A stretch of 64,000 bases of DNA from Palsa-459 sp963841965. GTDB taxonomy: Bacteria; Actinomycetota; Acidimicrobiia; Acidimicrobiales; RAAP-2. Numbering within the stretch: the stretch's first letter is position 1; the number at the start of each line of letters is the position of its first letter. Below, in pieces: positions 26,195 to 35,812 of the stretch. The translations under genes and the position numbers were made by a program. The DNA is taken from NCBI GenBank assembly GCA_963841965.1, contig CAWJES010000010.1:558001-622000 (forward strand), given 5' to 3'. Under the pieces are notes generated by a model. That model was given only the letters and a program-made list of their open reading frames with translations, did not search any database and was not told the DNA's origin.

Positions 26195-29100
26195 ATGCGC
26201 TGTCCAGCATGCGAGGGGGAGACACCGGACGGCAAGCGGTTCTGCGCGAACTGCGGTGCCGTCCTCGTCCAGGCGTGCGCGGGCTGCGGCGCAGAGCTCA
26301 CCGAGGGGCAGCGGTTCTGCGCCGACTGCGGGACGCCGGTCACCGGTACGGTGCCCCAGGGACGGCCCATCGTGTCCGGGCAGGCGAACCGCGGGAGTGC
26401 GGCAGTCGACGACGCGGCGGTCGCCGAGCGACGCCTGTGCTCCGTCCTCTTCGTCGACCTGGTCGGGTTCACCCCGCTCGCCGAGAAGCGGGACCCCGAG
26501 GAGATCCGCGAGCTGCTGACGCGGTACTTCGATCGGGCGCAGAACGTCATCACGAACTACGGCGGCACCATCGAGAAGTTCATCGGGGACGCCGTCATGG
26601 CGGTGTGGGGCGCCCCGGTCGCGAACGAGGACGACGCCGAGCGGGCCGTGCGCGCCGCCCTCGAGGTCGTCTCGTCTGTCGCGGACCTTGGCCGGGAGGC
26701 TGGCATTGAAGGCCTGGCGGCCCGCGCGGGGATCGTGACCGGCGAGGTGGCGATCACGATCGGCAAGGTGTCCGAGGGCATGGTGCTGGGCGACACGGTG
26801 AACTCCGCCTCGCGGGTGCAGGGCGCGGCCGAGCCCGGGACGGTCCTCGTCGACGAGGCGACCTGGCGCGCGTCCTCTGAGGCCATCGCGTTCGAGGAGT
26901 TCGGCGAGCTCACCCTCAAGGGCAAGGAGGACGTCGTCACGGCGTGGCGGGCGATTCGCGTCGTCGGGCAGCGCAAGGGCCTCGGCCGATCCGAGCGGCT
27001 CGAGCCCCCGTTCGTCGGTCGCGACGACGAGCTGCGCCTCATCAAGGACCTCCTCCACGCGACGGCGCGCGAGCAGCGCGCCCGTCTCGTGTCGGTGACC
27101 GGCGTGCCCGGCATCGGCAAGAGCCGGCTCGCCTGGGAGTTCCTCAAGTACGTCGACGGGCTCGCTGAGACCGTCTACTGGCACCAGGGACGCTCCGCCT
27201 CCTACGGCGAGGGCGTGACCTTCGGTGCGCTGGGCGAGATGGTGCGGATGCGCGCGGGCATCAACGAGGCCGAGGATGCCGAGTCCTCCCGCCAGAAGCT
27301 CGCCGCATGCGTCGCCGAGTACCTCCCCGAGGAGGACGAGCGGCGGTGGATCGAGCCGAGGCTGGCGCACCTGCTCGGGCTCGCCGACGCCACGACGGGC
27401 GGCCGCGAGGAGCTGTTCAGCGCGTGGCGGACGTTCTTCGAGCGCATCAGCTCGTTCGGCCTCACCGTCATGGTCTTCGAGGACCTGCAGTGGGCGGACC
27501 CGGGCCTGATCGACTTCGTGGAGTCGATCCTCGAGTGGTCGCGGAACTACCCGATCATGGTGGTGACCCTCTCGCGGCCGGAGCTGCGGGACCTGCGGCC
27601 CGACTGGGGCGCGGGCCAGCGGAGCTTCACGTCGCTGCACCTCGACCCGCTCGTCGACGACGCGATGCGCGCGCTGCTCGACGGCTTCGTCCACGGCCTG
27701 CCCGATGCGGTGACGGCCAACGTGCTCGCGCGCGCCGAGGGCGTGCCCCTCTACGCCGTCGAGACCGTCCGGATGCTCGTGGATCGCGGCGTGCTGGTGG
27801 AGGACGACGGCATCTACCGGGTCGAGGGGGAGCTGTCCTCGCTCGAGATCCCCGAGACGCTCCACGCGCTCGTCGCATCGCGACTCGATGCGCTGCCTGT
27901 CGAGCAGCGCGCACTGCTCCAGGATGCGGCCGTGCTGGGCACGACGTTCCTGCCCGAGACGCTGGCGGTCATCCACGGCTCGGATCGTTCCTCGCTCGAC
28001 ATCCAGCTCCGCGACCTCGTGCGCAAGGAGTTCCTCCGGTTCGACACGGACCCGAGGTCGCCGGAGCGGGGCCAGTACGGGTTCGTCCAGGGGGTGATCG
28101 GCGAGGTCGCCGTCTCGATGCTCTCGCGCAGGGACCGCAGCACCAAGCACCTCGACGCAGCGCGCTACTACGAGTCCCTCGAGGACGAGGAGCTCACTGC
28201 GGTCGTCGCGGCGCACTACGCGTCCGCGCACCGGGCGGCGCCGGAGGGTTCCGAGACCGACGCCATCGCGGCGAGCGCGAGCGAATGGCTCGAGCGTGCT
28301 GGGGAGCGGGCCTTGTCGCTTGGCTCCCCCGAGCAGGCGCGCGAATTGTTCGAGCAGGCATCCGAGGTGACCGGACCCGGGCCGCGCCACAGCGCCCTCC
28401 TCGAGCAGGCGGCGGAGGCAGCCATGCGCAGCGGGAACGCTGACCGGTGCGTCGCGATGCTGGAGGCCGCGATCGCGGAGTACCAGGAGGCCGGCGACAG
28501 CCGGGCCATCGGCCTCGTGACGGCGAAGATCGCCCACTCGCTGGGAGCCCTGGACAGGTACCTGGAGGGTGCGGCCCTCGCCGAGCGCGCCTATGAGGAG
28601 GCGCGCGAGGGCGGCGACCCTCTCGTGCTCGGCCAGCTCGCCCTCGCGATCTCGGACAGCCTGAACCACGGGGGGACCGACGTCGCCCGCTCGCTTGAGT
28701 GGGCGGAGCTGGCGCTCGCCTACGCCGAGCGACTCGACGACACGCTGCTGTTCGCCCGCGGACTGGGATCGAGGTCACTCGCGCTGTACAACCTCGGTCG
28801 TCACCGCGAGGCCGTGATGCTGGCCCGCGGGATGGTCACGCTCGCGATCGAGGCGGGCGAACTGCGCGAGCAGGCGGTGGCCACGCTCGGCCTCAGCCTG
28901 TACGCGCTTCCGGACGACCCGAGCGAGTCGTTCCGCGTCGCGCTCGAGTCGGCCGAGATCTCCAAGCGCGCGGGCCTTCGAAACATGGAGAAGACGAACC
29001 GGCTCAACGCGGCCGAGACGGCGATCTCGCTCGGCCTGTGGGAGGAGTCACGCAGGATGCTCGCCGAGGTCGCAGCGATCGAGAGCGACCGCGAGAACCT

Positions 29101-29711
29101 CGGGAGCTGGATCGCGTGCCTGAACGCCATGCTCGCGGCGCTCATGGGCGACGTCGAGACCGCCAAGCAGGTCGTCGCCGAGGAGCAGGCGAACCTCGGG
29201 GCCGCGCAGCACACGGCATCCATCACGACGTTCCTGCACGCCAGCGCCACGGTGCACTACGCGTCCGGGGAGTTCGAAGAGGCGCAGCGCCTTGCGGCTG
29301 AGTCCGTGGCACTCGATCCCATGGGCATCAACAGCTCGGTCGCCCTCGCGCTCCACGGCCGGGCGCTCGCTCTGGGTCCGCGACACGGAGTCCGTCCGCG
29401 AGATCCTGGAGGCAGCGCGCGGGTTCCGGGGACGGTGGATGGCGGCGGTCCGCCTCGAGCTGGAGGCCGGCTTGGCCGCGCTCGAGGGTCGCATCGACGA
29501 TGCAGACACCATGTACGTCCGGTCCATCGACGCATGGCGGGCCCTCGACTGCCTGCTCGATGTCGCGCTCACCGAGATGGAGCTGGTCCACCTCCTGGGC
29601 GCCGACCACCCGGCGGCCGTGGTGGGCAAGGAAGCCGAGGACATCCTGGCCAGGCTCGAGGCAGGGCCGTTCCTCGCACGCCTCGATGCTGCTCGGTCCG
29701 GCGCGAGCTGA
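26195..29711 (+). CDS. class III adenylate cyclase with zinc ribbons, AAA/NACHT-like ATPase and TPR domains (one apparent frameshift)
   Basis: About 1171 residues after correcting one base. Residues 1-50 form two zinc ribbons (CPAC, CANC, CAGC, CADC). At about 85-260 lies a class III cyclase domain with the metal Asp in VLFVDLVGFT, the second Asp in FIGDAVMAVWG, and SASRVQGAA. At about 270-600 lies an ATPase with Walker A GVPGIGKS and Walker B-like VMVFEDLQWAD. The rest is helical TPR-type repeat. The frame breaks in the GGG run at 29374-29376; removing one G joins GRALAL to VRDTESVREIL and leads to a TGA at 29709-29711. The stop overlaps the next ATG. The layout is a common actinobacterial signalling architecture. 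Confidence 0.85.
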
Positions 29712-30472
29712 TGGCCGTGGATGCCGCGGAGGTCGCGCTGCGACGAAGCCAGATGGGCAGGAGCGTCCGGTCCTTCTTCGTGGCCGGACCCCGACCGAGC
29801 AACGACCAGGGGGACGGGTACTGGATCTTCCTCTCGGGAGCCTCGAGTCCCGACGCCAACATGGCCCTCGTCGACTCCGCGGACGCGGCGGTGCTCGCGT
29901 CGGCGCTGGACTACGTCGAGGCGGCCTCGGTCCCTGCGATCTTCATGCTCGCGGGCGATGCCCGGTCCGAGGTCCTGAGGGAAGGCTGGCAGCACGTCGG
30001 GTCGATGCCATTCATGGAGCTGGCGCTCGAGGGCGCGCAGCTCGGCCGCGACGCCCGGGTCCGCCAGGCGGGGGCGAGCGACTTCGATGCCGTCAGCGGC
30101 CTGCTCGCCGACGCCTACGGCATGGACCGCGAGATCGCGGCCGTCATCGCCGTCCTGGTCCGCGTCGATCTCGACGACGCCTGGATCTGGGTCCTGGAGG
30201 ACGCCGGCGAGACGGTCTCGACGGTGCTGACGTCGCGGATCGATGACTCGGTGTGCGTGTGGTGCATGGCGACGCCCGAGCGCTTCGGGCGCCGGGGCTT
30301 CGGTCGCGCGCTCCTCGGAGACGTGCTCGCCCGCGCGCGCGACGACGGTGCCACCATCGGGCTGCTCGGCGCCACGCCCGCTGGCAAGCCGCTCTACGAG
30401 GCGACGGGGTGGCGGACGATCGAGGAGTGGGAGCTCTTCCTCAACGCCGACTCGGTCCAGTTCGAGCACTGA
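29711..30472 (+). CDS. GNAT-family N-acetyltransferase
   Basis: The 253 residues carry a C-terminal GNAT core: VRQAGASDFDAVSGLL, a central sheet with WVLEDAG and VCVWCMATPERFGRRGFGRALL (the R/Q-x-x-G-x-G/A acetyl-CoA loop, here RRGFGRA) and GLLGATPAGKPLYEATGW. The N-terminal 110 residues look like a degenerate second GNAT half (GASSPDANMALVD, IFMLAGDA). ATG 29711 overlaps the cyclase stop (TGATG), so it is co-translated with the cyclase. The acceptor substrate is unknown. Confidence 0.82.
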   Translation: MAVDAAEVALRRSQMGRSVRSFFVAGPRPSNDQGDGYWIFLSGASSPDANMALVDSADAAVLASALDYVEAASVPAIFMLAGDARSEVLREGWQHVGSMPFMELALEGAQLGRDARVRQAGASDFDAVSGLLADAYGMDREIAAVIAVLVRVDLDDAWIWVLEDAGETVSTVLTSRIDDSVCVWCMATPERFGRRGFGRALLGDVLARARDDGATIGLLGATPAGKPLYEATGWRTIEEWELFLNADSVQFEH

Positions 30473-30474
30473 CG

Positions 30475-30497
30475 GGCTCCGCGTCGCTCCCGGAGCC
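30475..30497. terminator. hairpin between convergent GNAT and TetR genes
   Basis: GGCTCCG, 9-base loop, CGGAGCC. It occupies the short gap between the two converging stops and could end transcription from both sides. It has no T-tract. Confidence 0.45.
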
Positions 30498-30517
30498 GAG
30501 ACGCGGACATGCCCGCG

Positions 30518-31195
30518 TCACTGCGACGTCCTGTGCCGGTCGAGGCCCTCGAGGATGAGGTCGAGCCCGAACTCGAACTCGCCGAGCTCGGGTTCCTCGG
30601 ACATCGCGCGATGCACCGCCGCGTGCTCCAGCAGGTAGGGGAAGGCGGAGAAGTCGGTCTCGCGCATGACCCGCTCGAGGAAGTCCGGCGGGGCGTCGTC
30701 CGGCAGCCGGTGGCCCAGCTCCCAGAGGGTGAATCCGAGGACATGGCTGTCGATGGCGTGATAGCCGCGAGACGCAGCTGCCGGTGAGAACCCCGCCGCA
30801 CGGAACCGCGCCAGGATCGACTCGATCCAGCGCATCCGCGCGGGCAGGATGCGCGGCGGCCGAGGCGCGAGGATGAGCTCGCAGGACCACGGGTGTCGCA
30901 GGAGGGCCTCGTGCGCCGAGATGGCACTCTCCCGGGTTGCTGTCCTCCAGTCCCGGGCGGGTGGACGGATCTCGAACTCGCTGAGCACGAGATCGGCGAT
31001 GCCAGCCAGGATCTCCCCCTTGTCCCGAACGTGGTTGTAGAGGGACATCGCCTCCACGCCGAGCTCATGGCCGATGGACCGCATCGTCAGGGAGTCGAGA
31101 CCACCGGTGTCGGCCATCGCGACGGCCGTGGCCAGGATCCGGTCTCGGGACAGCGGTGTGCGCACCGACCCATCGGCTGTCTGCCCGGTTCCCAC
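30518..31195 (-). CDS. TetR/AcrR-family transcriptional regulator
   Basis: The 225 residues start with an N-terminal helix-turn-helix (RDRILATAVAMADTGG, then TMRSIGHELGVEAMSLYNHVRDKGEIL), the canonical TetR DNA-binding domain. The remainder matches the TetR_C-type ligand domain (HPWSCELILAPRPPRILP, YHAIDSHVLGFTLWE). The gene is divergent from an NADPH-type oxidoreductase 79 bp away, with an inverted repeat between them. It probably represses both until a small ligand binds. Confidence 0.9.
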   Translation of the reverse strand: MGTGQTADGSVRTPLSRDRILATAVAMADTGGLDSLTMRSIGHELGVEAMSLYNHVRDKGEILAGIADLVLSEFEIRPPARDWRTATRESAISAHEALLRHPWSCELILAPRPPRILPARMRWIESILARFRAAGFSPAAASRGYHAIDSHVLGFTLWELGHRLPDDAPPDFLERVMRETDFSAFPYLLEHAAVHRAMSEEPELGEFEFGLDLILEGLDRHRTSQ

Positions 31196-31223
31196 GGTTG
31201 ACAGTCTTACAACGTACGTCTAG

Positions 31224-31238
31224 ACTTACAAGATAAGT
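31224..31238. promoter_or_regulatory. probable TetR operator
   Basis: ACTTA-CAAGA-TAAGT is a perfect 5-bp inverted repeat. A further CTTACAA lies at 31206-31212, giving a directly repeated CTTACAA. The site is in the 79-bp divergent region between the regulator and the oxidoreductase, an AT-rich island in GC-rich DNA. Confidence 0.6.
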
Positions 31239-31274
31239 TTGCAGTGAGGGTTGGCGTGAGCAGGGGGGATGCGC

Positions 31275-32240
31275 ATGAAGGCAGTCGTGAGGCACCACTA
31301 CGGCGCGCCGGAGATCCTCGAGCTGACTGACGTCGACACGCCCGTCCCCGGCGACGGGGAGGTCCTCGTCCAGGTTCGCGCCGCGTCCCTCAACCCGTAT
31401 GACTGGCACATGGTCCGGGGGGAGCCGTACGTGATCCGACTCATGGCGGGCCTTCGGGCTCCCAAGGACCACGGCGTCGGCATCGACGTGGCGGGCATCG
31501 TGCACGCGGTCGGATCCGGGGTGACGGACCTCGCGGTCGGGGACGAGGTCTTCGGCCTGGGCGATGCGACGCTGGCCGAGTTCGCGGTGTCGAAGGCGAT
31601 CCGCCTCGCGCGAAAGCCGGAGCGTGTCTCGTTCGAGTCGGCGGCCGCGGTGCCCTGCGCGGGCGTGACCGCGCTCCAGGCGCTCGGCGACAAGGGCTCG
31701 CTGGTCGCTGGTCAGCGGGTGCTGATCAACGGTGCCGCCGGCGGGGTGGGGACGTTCGCGGTGCAGATCGCCAGATCGATGGACGCGTCGGTCACCGGCG
31801 TCTGCAGCACCCGAAACATGGGATTCGTCCGGGACCTCGGAGCCGACGATGTCATCGACTACACGGCCGACGACTTCTCGAGGGGTGCCCACCGCTACGA
31901 CCTGATCCTCGACGCCGTCGGGAACCGCAGCCTCGCCGAGCTGCGCCGAGCGCTCGCGCCCCAGGGCACCCTCGTGCTCTGCGGTGCCCCGAAGGGAAGG
32001 TGGGTGCGCCCCTTCTCCCTGCTGGCAGGGGCCGCTGTGCGGTCGAGGTTCGCACGTCAGCGGTTGGTCAGCTTCATGGCGAGCGTGACGACGAGTGAGC
32101 TCGACGCGCTCGCTGCATCGATGCAGGGCGGTGCCCTGGTACCCGTGATCGAGCGCACCTGCGAGCTGGCGGACAGTGGCGAGGCCCTCGCGCGCGTGGA
32201 GGAGGGCCACGTGCGCGGCAAGGTCGTCATTCGGGTCTGA
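31275..32240 (+). CDS. NADPH:quinone reductase-like medium-chain dehydrogenase
   Basis: The 321 residues have the MDR GroES-like start (VLVQVRAASLNPYDWHMVRG), GIDVAGIVHAVG, and the Rossmann motif INGAAGGVGTFAVQIA. The cysteine cluster of zinc alcohol dehydrogenases is absent, which points to a zeta-crystallin/quinone oxidoreductase-like enzyme using NADPH. ATG 31275 is chosen over ATG 31269 because the GGGGGG ribosome site at 31263-31268 would abut the earlier ATG but is six bases from this one. The divergent TetR protein is its likely regulator. Confidence 0.87.
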   Translation: MKAVVRHHYGAPEILELTDVDTPVPGDGEVLVQVRAASLNPYDWHMVRGEPYVIRLMAGLRAPKDHGVGIDVAGIVHAVGSGVTDLAVGDEVFGLGDATLAEFAVSKAIRLARKPERVSFESAAAVPCAGVTALQALGDKGSLVAGQRVLINGAAGGVGTFAVQIARSMDASVTGVCSTRNMGFVRDLGADDVIDYTADDFSRGAHRYDLILDAVGNRSLAELRRALAPQGTLVLCGAPKGRWVRPFSLLAGAAVRSRFARQRLVSFMASVTTSELDALAASMQGGALVPVIERTCELADSGEALARVEEGHVRGKVVIRV

Positions 32241-32271
32241 GCGTCGACCCGCTCGAACTCGGTTGCATGCG

Positions 32272-32298
32272 CCCTGCGCGCCCTGCGCGCCCTGCGCG
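32272..32298. repeat. three tandem 9-bp repeats upstream of the helicase
   Basis: CCCTGCGCG occurs three times in a row in the 186-bp gap before the DEAD-box gene. A TAGGAT element at about 32319 follows it and may be the -10. The remaining leader of about 100 bases shows no clear riboswitch or coding sequence. Confidence 0.75.
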
Positions 32299-32426
32299 CC
32301 GTGCAGCCGTCAGACCGGGTAGGATGATGGCTTCAACGCGTCTGGGCATCCCGTCCGCGCGAGCTGCTGGTGGCCGGACACTTCGTTTCTGGGTTGCGAG
32401 TTGCTACCCGAAGAAACGGAGTTCAC

Positions 32427-33707
32427 ATGTCATCCCCATCCACGCCCGTAGACGTCCACGCGTCCACGTTCGAGTCCCTCGGCCTCTCGAGCGACCTCGT
32501 CAAGGTCCTCAAGCACAAGGGCATCACCGAGCCGCTGCCGATCCAGGTTGCGACCATCGCCGACGCCCTCGAGGGCCGTGACGTCTCCGGCAAGGCCCCA
32601 ACGGGGTCGGGCAAGACGCTCGCCTTCTCCCTGCCGATGGCAGCACGGATCTCGAAGGGCCGCTCGCGGCGTCCCGCCGGCCTCGTGCTGGCGCCGACGC
32701 GCGAGCTCGCCGCCCAGATCGCCACGGTGCTCGCGCCCCTGGTCGCGTCCCGCGGCCTGAGCGTGCACGCCTTCTACGGCGGCGTCGGCTACGGACCCCA
32801 GATCAAGGCGCTGCACCGCGGCGTCGACATCGTCGTCGCCTGCCCGGGCCGTCTGGAGGACCTCATGGGCTCCGGCCACGTCATCTTGGACTGCGTCGAG
32901 ATGGTCGTCATCGACGAGGCGGACCGCATGGCCGACATGGGCTTCCTGCCCGCCGTGCGTCGCATCCTCGACGCCACGCGCGCCGACCGCCAGACCCTGC
33001 TCTTCTCCGCGACGCTCGATGGCGACGTGGACGTGCTCGTCCGTCGCTACCAGAACGACCCCGTCCGCCACGAGGTGAAGGTCGACGAGGACGAGGTCTC
33101 GCGGATGACGCACAAGTTCCAGTACGTCGCGCACGACGACCGCGTCGCATCGTGCGCCAAGGTCGTCGCGGACACGGGCTCGACCATGGTGTTCGTCCGC
33201 ACGCGCCACGGGGCCGACCGCCTCGCCAAGCAGCTCTCCAAGTCCGGCATCGAGGCGGCCGCCATCCACGGCGACCGCAGCCAGGCCCAGCGCGAGCGCG
33301 CGCTTCGCGCCTTCGGGTCCGGATCCGTCCGCGCCCTCGTCGCCACCGACGTCGCCGCCAGGGGGATCCATGTCGACGACGTGTCCTGCGTGATCCACTT
33401 CGACCTGCCGGCGGACTCCAAGGACTACGTGCACCGCTCGGGGCGCACCGCGAGGGCCGGCGCCGAGGGCATCGTCATCTCGATGGTGACCCCGGAGCAC
33501 AGGTCCGCAGCCGACAAGCTGCGCATCGCGCTCGGTGCGTCCTTCGAGATCGAGGGTGCGCCCATGCCCGAGGGCCGCTCGCGGACCGCATCGCCAGAGC
33601 GTCCGGGCGGCCAGCGCCCGAACGGCTCGAGGGGTCCGCGCGGTGGAGGGGGCGCTTCGGGCCGCCGCCGCCGCGGCGCTGCCCCGACGGGTCGCCCCCG
33701 GGGCTAG
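32427..33707 (+). CDS. DEAD-box ATP-dependent RNA helicase
   Basis: The 426 residues contain the Q motif (TFESLGLSSDLVKVL, EPLPIQVATI), motif I PTGSGKT, Ia PTRELAAQ, motif II as DEAD in VVIDEADRMADMGF, motif III SAT and motif VI HRSGRTARAG. The C-terminal tail is rich in Gly, Arg and Pro, a typical RNA-binding extension. ATG 32427 has CGGAG at good distance. Such proteins unwind structured mRNA or assist ribosome assembly, often in cold; the long leader fits post-transcriptional control. Confidence 0.95.
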   Translation: MSSPSTPVDVHASTFESLGLSSDLVKVLKHKGITEPLPIQVATIADALEGRDVSGKAPTGSGKTLAFSLPMAARISKGRSRRPAGLVLAPTRELAAQIATVLAPLVASRGLSVHAFYGGVGYGPQIKALHRGVDIVVACPGRLEDLMGSGHVILDCVEMVVIDEADRMADMGFLPAVRRILDATRADRQTLLFSATLDGDVDVLVRRYQNDPVRHEVKVDEDEVSRMTHKFQYVAHDDRVASCAKVVADTGSTMVFVRTRHGADRLAKQLSKSGIEAAAIHGDRSQAQRERALRAFGSGSVRALVATDVAARGIHVDDVSCVIHFDLPADSKDYVHRSGRTARAGAEGIVISMVTPEHRSAADKLRIALGASFEIEGAPMPEGRSRTASPERPGGQRPNGSRGPRGGGGASGRRRRGAAPTGRPRG

Positions 33708-34508
33708 TTCCCCGCCCGGGGCGTCCGCCCCGGATGCTCCGACGGCGTAGGCCGTCATCGACAGGGAGCCCATCGTGCAGCCGTCGACCAGGACCTGGGC
33801 GACCCTGCTCGACGAGGCGGCGATCCCGGCCACATAGGCGAGGGGGAGGAAGTGGTCCGGCGTGGGTGCCGCGGCCTCGTAGTCGGGGTGCTCCACCAGG
33901 CTCGCGAAGTCGCCCGGCCGCTGCGTCATGACCTCGCGGGCCGCGTCGTCGAAGCGCTCCGCCCAGTCGTAGCCGCGCTCGTCCGCATTCCAGTCCACCC
34001 GGCGCAGGTTGTGCACCACGTTGCCGCTCGCCACGATGAGGACGCCCTGGTCGAGGAGCGGCGCGAGGCGGGCGCCGAGGTCGACGTGGTACTCGACCGG
34101 CTTGCCCGCATCGACCGAGAGCTGGACAACGGGGATGTCGGCATCGGGGAACATGTGCGCGAGCACCGACCAGGTGCCGTGGTCGATGCCCCAGCTGTCG
34201 ACGTCCATGCCGACCCAGACGGGTTCGGCGACCTCGGCGACCTCCTCGGCGAGGGCCGGGGACCCCGGCGCGGGGTAGTCGAAGTCGAACAGGGCCTTCG
34301 GGAACCCGTAGAAGTCGTGGATGACCCTCGGGGTCGGCATCGCGGTGACGACCGTGGCGTTCACGTACCAGTGCGCCGAGACGCAGAGCACCGCCCGCGG
34401 GCGTGCCGCGGAATCGGCGAAGGCGGCCCAGGACTCGGTGTAGCGGTTGTGCTCGATCGCGTTCATCGGGTTCCCATGGCCGATGAAGGCGGCGGGCATC
34501 GTCGGCAT
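33704..34508 (-). CDS. LigB-type extradiol dioxygenase (DODA/YgiD-like) with an apparent 3' frameshift
   Basis: About 267 residues after correction. The start MPAAFIGHGNPMNAI carries the metal-ligand His of the family, followed by VLCVSAHWY (second His), SWGIDHGTW and GNVVHNLRR. The end of the domain, GSLSMTAYAVGAS, is where homologues stop. Here the frame stays open far into the helicase gene; removing one base from the C4 run at 33728-33731 (G run on the coding strand) gives a TAG at 33704-33706. The enzyme would open catechol-type rings using non-haem metal. It converges with the helicase and overlaps its last bases. Confidence 0.85.
33716..33733. terminator. GC hairpin at the helicase/dioxygenase convergence
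   Basis: CCGGGGCG-TC-CGCCCCGG is a perfect 8-bp inverted repeat just past the helicase stop. No T-run. The C4 run implicated in the dioxygenase frameshift lies in this stem. Confidence 0.5.
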
Positions 34509-34530
34509 GCGCCCGTTCTACCGGGTTGGT

Positions 34531-34613
34531 GGGCGAGGGGGGACTTGAACCCCCACATCCTTTCGGACACAGGCACCTGAAGCCTGCGCGTCTGCCTATT
34601 CCGCCACTCGCCC
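34531..34613 (-). tRNA. tRNA-Leu (CAG)
   Basis: 83 nt, class II tRNA. Acceptor GGGCGAG pairs with CTCGCCC, the anticodon stem CAGGC/GCCTG encloses a loop TTCAGGT with anticodon CAG, a long variable arm is present, and the T-arm is GGGGG-TTCAAGT-CCCCC. CCA is not encoded. Confidence 0.96.
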
Positions 34614-34682
34614 CGAGGACGGGCGAGCCTACCGCAGCCCCGCGACCCCTCCGCTGCACGTAGCGGGCAACAGGGATGAAAC

Positions 34683-34688
34683 TAGGCT
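34683..34688 (+). promoter_or_regulatory. -10 element of the fhaA operon
   Basis: TAGGCT lies nine bases before ATG 34698. The same TAGGCT-N9-ATG spacing precedes pknB at 38658. Little or no 5' leader is expected. Confidence 0.5.
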
Positions 34689-34697
34689 CTTGGCGTC

Positions 34698-35345
34698 ATG
34701 GGCCTCAGGGGTTTCGAGGATCGACTCGAGCGGTTGGTGGAGGGATCGTTATCTATGCCGTTTCGAGGGCAGTTGCAGCCCATCGAGATCAGCCACCGGA
34801 TGCTCCGGGAGATGGATCTCGGTCGCCGGGTGGGTGTCCGGGGCCTCATCGCGCCCAACCACTTCGCCGTCTCGGTCTCCCCGGCTGACCTGGCCCGGTT
34901 CTCGGGGTTCACCGACGCCCTGGTGCGCGAGCTCGCCGAGTCCGCCCGCCAGCACGCCGCGAACGAGGGCTACTCGTTCCCGGGCCCGGTCGAGGTCGAG
35001 CTGTTCGAGGACACCCGGCTCAAGGCGGGGCGGGTCGGGATCGCGGCCTCCTTCGTCGAGGGCGACCTCGTCCCGAGCCTGATCCTGCCGGACGGGGGGG
35101 CCGTCGCGATCGGCAGGACGCCGGTCGTGATCGGCCGGCTCCCGGAGTGCACGGTGGTCCTCGCGGACACCAACATCTCGCGTCGCCACGCCCAGGTGAC
35201 CGTCGAGGAGGGCGACGTCGTGGTCACCGACCTCGGGTCGACGAACGGGACCTTCGTGAACGGCCGGCGCATCGCGCGCGCGGTCGTCAAGCCGGGCGAC
35301 GAGGTGCTCGTCGGGGCTTCGCGGCTCCGCATCGAGATCCGATGA
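34698..35345 (+). CDS. fhaA: FHA-domain protein FhaA (DUF3662 plus FHA)
   Basis: The 215 residues start with the DUF3662 domain (MGLRGFEDRLERLVEGSL, LQPIEISHRMLREMD) and end in a phosphothreonine-binding FHA domain (VIGRLPECTVVL, NISRRHAQV, DLGSTNGTFVNG). FhaA in mycobacteria reads PknB phosphorylation to control peptidoglycan synthesis. It is shorter than mycobacterial FhaA because the linker is nearly absent. It begins the operon fhaA-fhaB-PP2C-pbpA and overlaps fhaB by 4 bp. Confidence 0.92.
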   Translation: MGLRGFEDRLERLVEGSLSMPFRGQLQPIEISHRMLREMDLGRRVGVRGLIAPNHFAVSVSPADLARFSGFTDALVRELAESARQHAANEGYSFPGPVEVELFEDTRLKAGRVGIAASFVEGDLVPSLILPDGGAVAIGRTPVVIGRLPECTVVLADTNISRRHAQVTVEEGDVVVTDLGSTNGTFVNGRRIARAVVKPGDEVLVGASRLRIEIR

Positions 35346-35812
35346 CGTTCGCCCTCGAGAGGGCGGGAACGCAGTACACCTCGCTGATCAAGCCATTGCA
35401 GTGGCTGGTCGTCATCGTCATCTTCCTCTTCTTCCTGCGGATCGCCCGAGCCGTCACGGTCCAGGCGCGGACCCCGCGCGACGCGGTCGCCCCGGCCAAG
35501 CAGCGCCGACGCCGGCGCAACCGGCCGTTCGCGCTGGAGTTCGTCGAGCCCGCGGCGCGCGAGGGCGAGCGCGTGGAGCTCGGCTCCACCCTGTCGGTCG
35601 GCCGCGGCCCGGCGAGCGACCTGCGGCTCGAGGACCAGTTCGTCTCGGCCAAGCACGCGACGGTGGTGAACGACAAGGAGGGCCTCTTCGTCACCGATCA
35701 CGGCTCCACGAACGGCACCTACGTCAACGAGAAGCGGATCGAGGGGAGGACGAGGCTCAAGCGCGGCGACGTCGTGCAGGTCGGCGGCTTCGTCCTCGAG
35801 GTCGTCCGATGA
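35342..35812 (+). CDS. fhaB: membrane-anchored FHA-domain protein FhaB/FipA
   Basis: The 156 residues have one transmembrane helix at about residues 20-37 (WLVVIVIFLFFLRIA), a basic stretch (KQRRRRRNR) and a C-terminal FHA domain with SVGRGPASDL, SAKHATV and DHGSTNGTYVNE. It binds phosphorylated partners of the Ser/Thr kinase system and links to cell division in relatives. ATGA overlaps join it to both fhaA and the phosphatase. Confidence 0.93.
   Translation: MTFALERAGTQYTSLIKPLQWLVVIVIFLFFLRIARAVTVQARTPRDAVAPAKQRRRRRNRPFALEFVEPAAREGERVELGSTLSVGRGPASDLRLEDQFVSAKHATVVNDKEGLFVTDHGSTNGTYVNEKRIEGRTRLKRGDVVQVGGFVLEVVR

Noticed and set aside
26195..30472. a single 1425-residue cyclase-GNAT fusion
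   Set aside because: The bridge from about 29376 to 29711 is frame-shifted nonsense. A one-base correction gives a proper TPR end and stop, with the GNAT gene as a separate overlapping reading.
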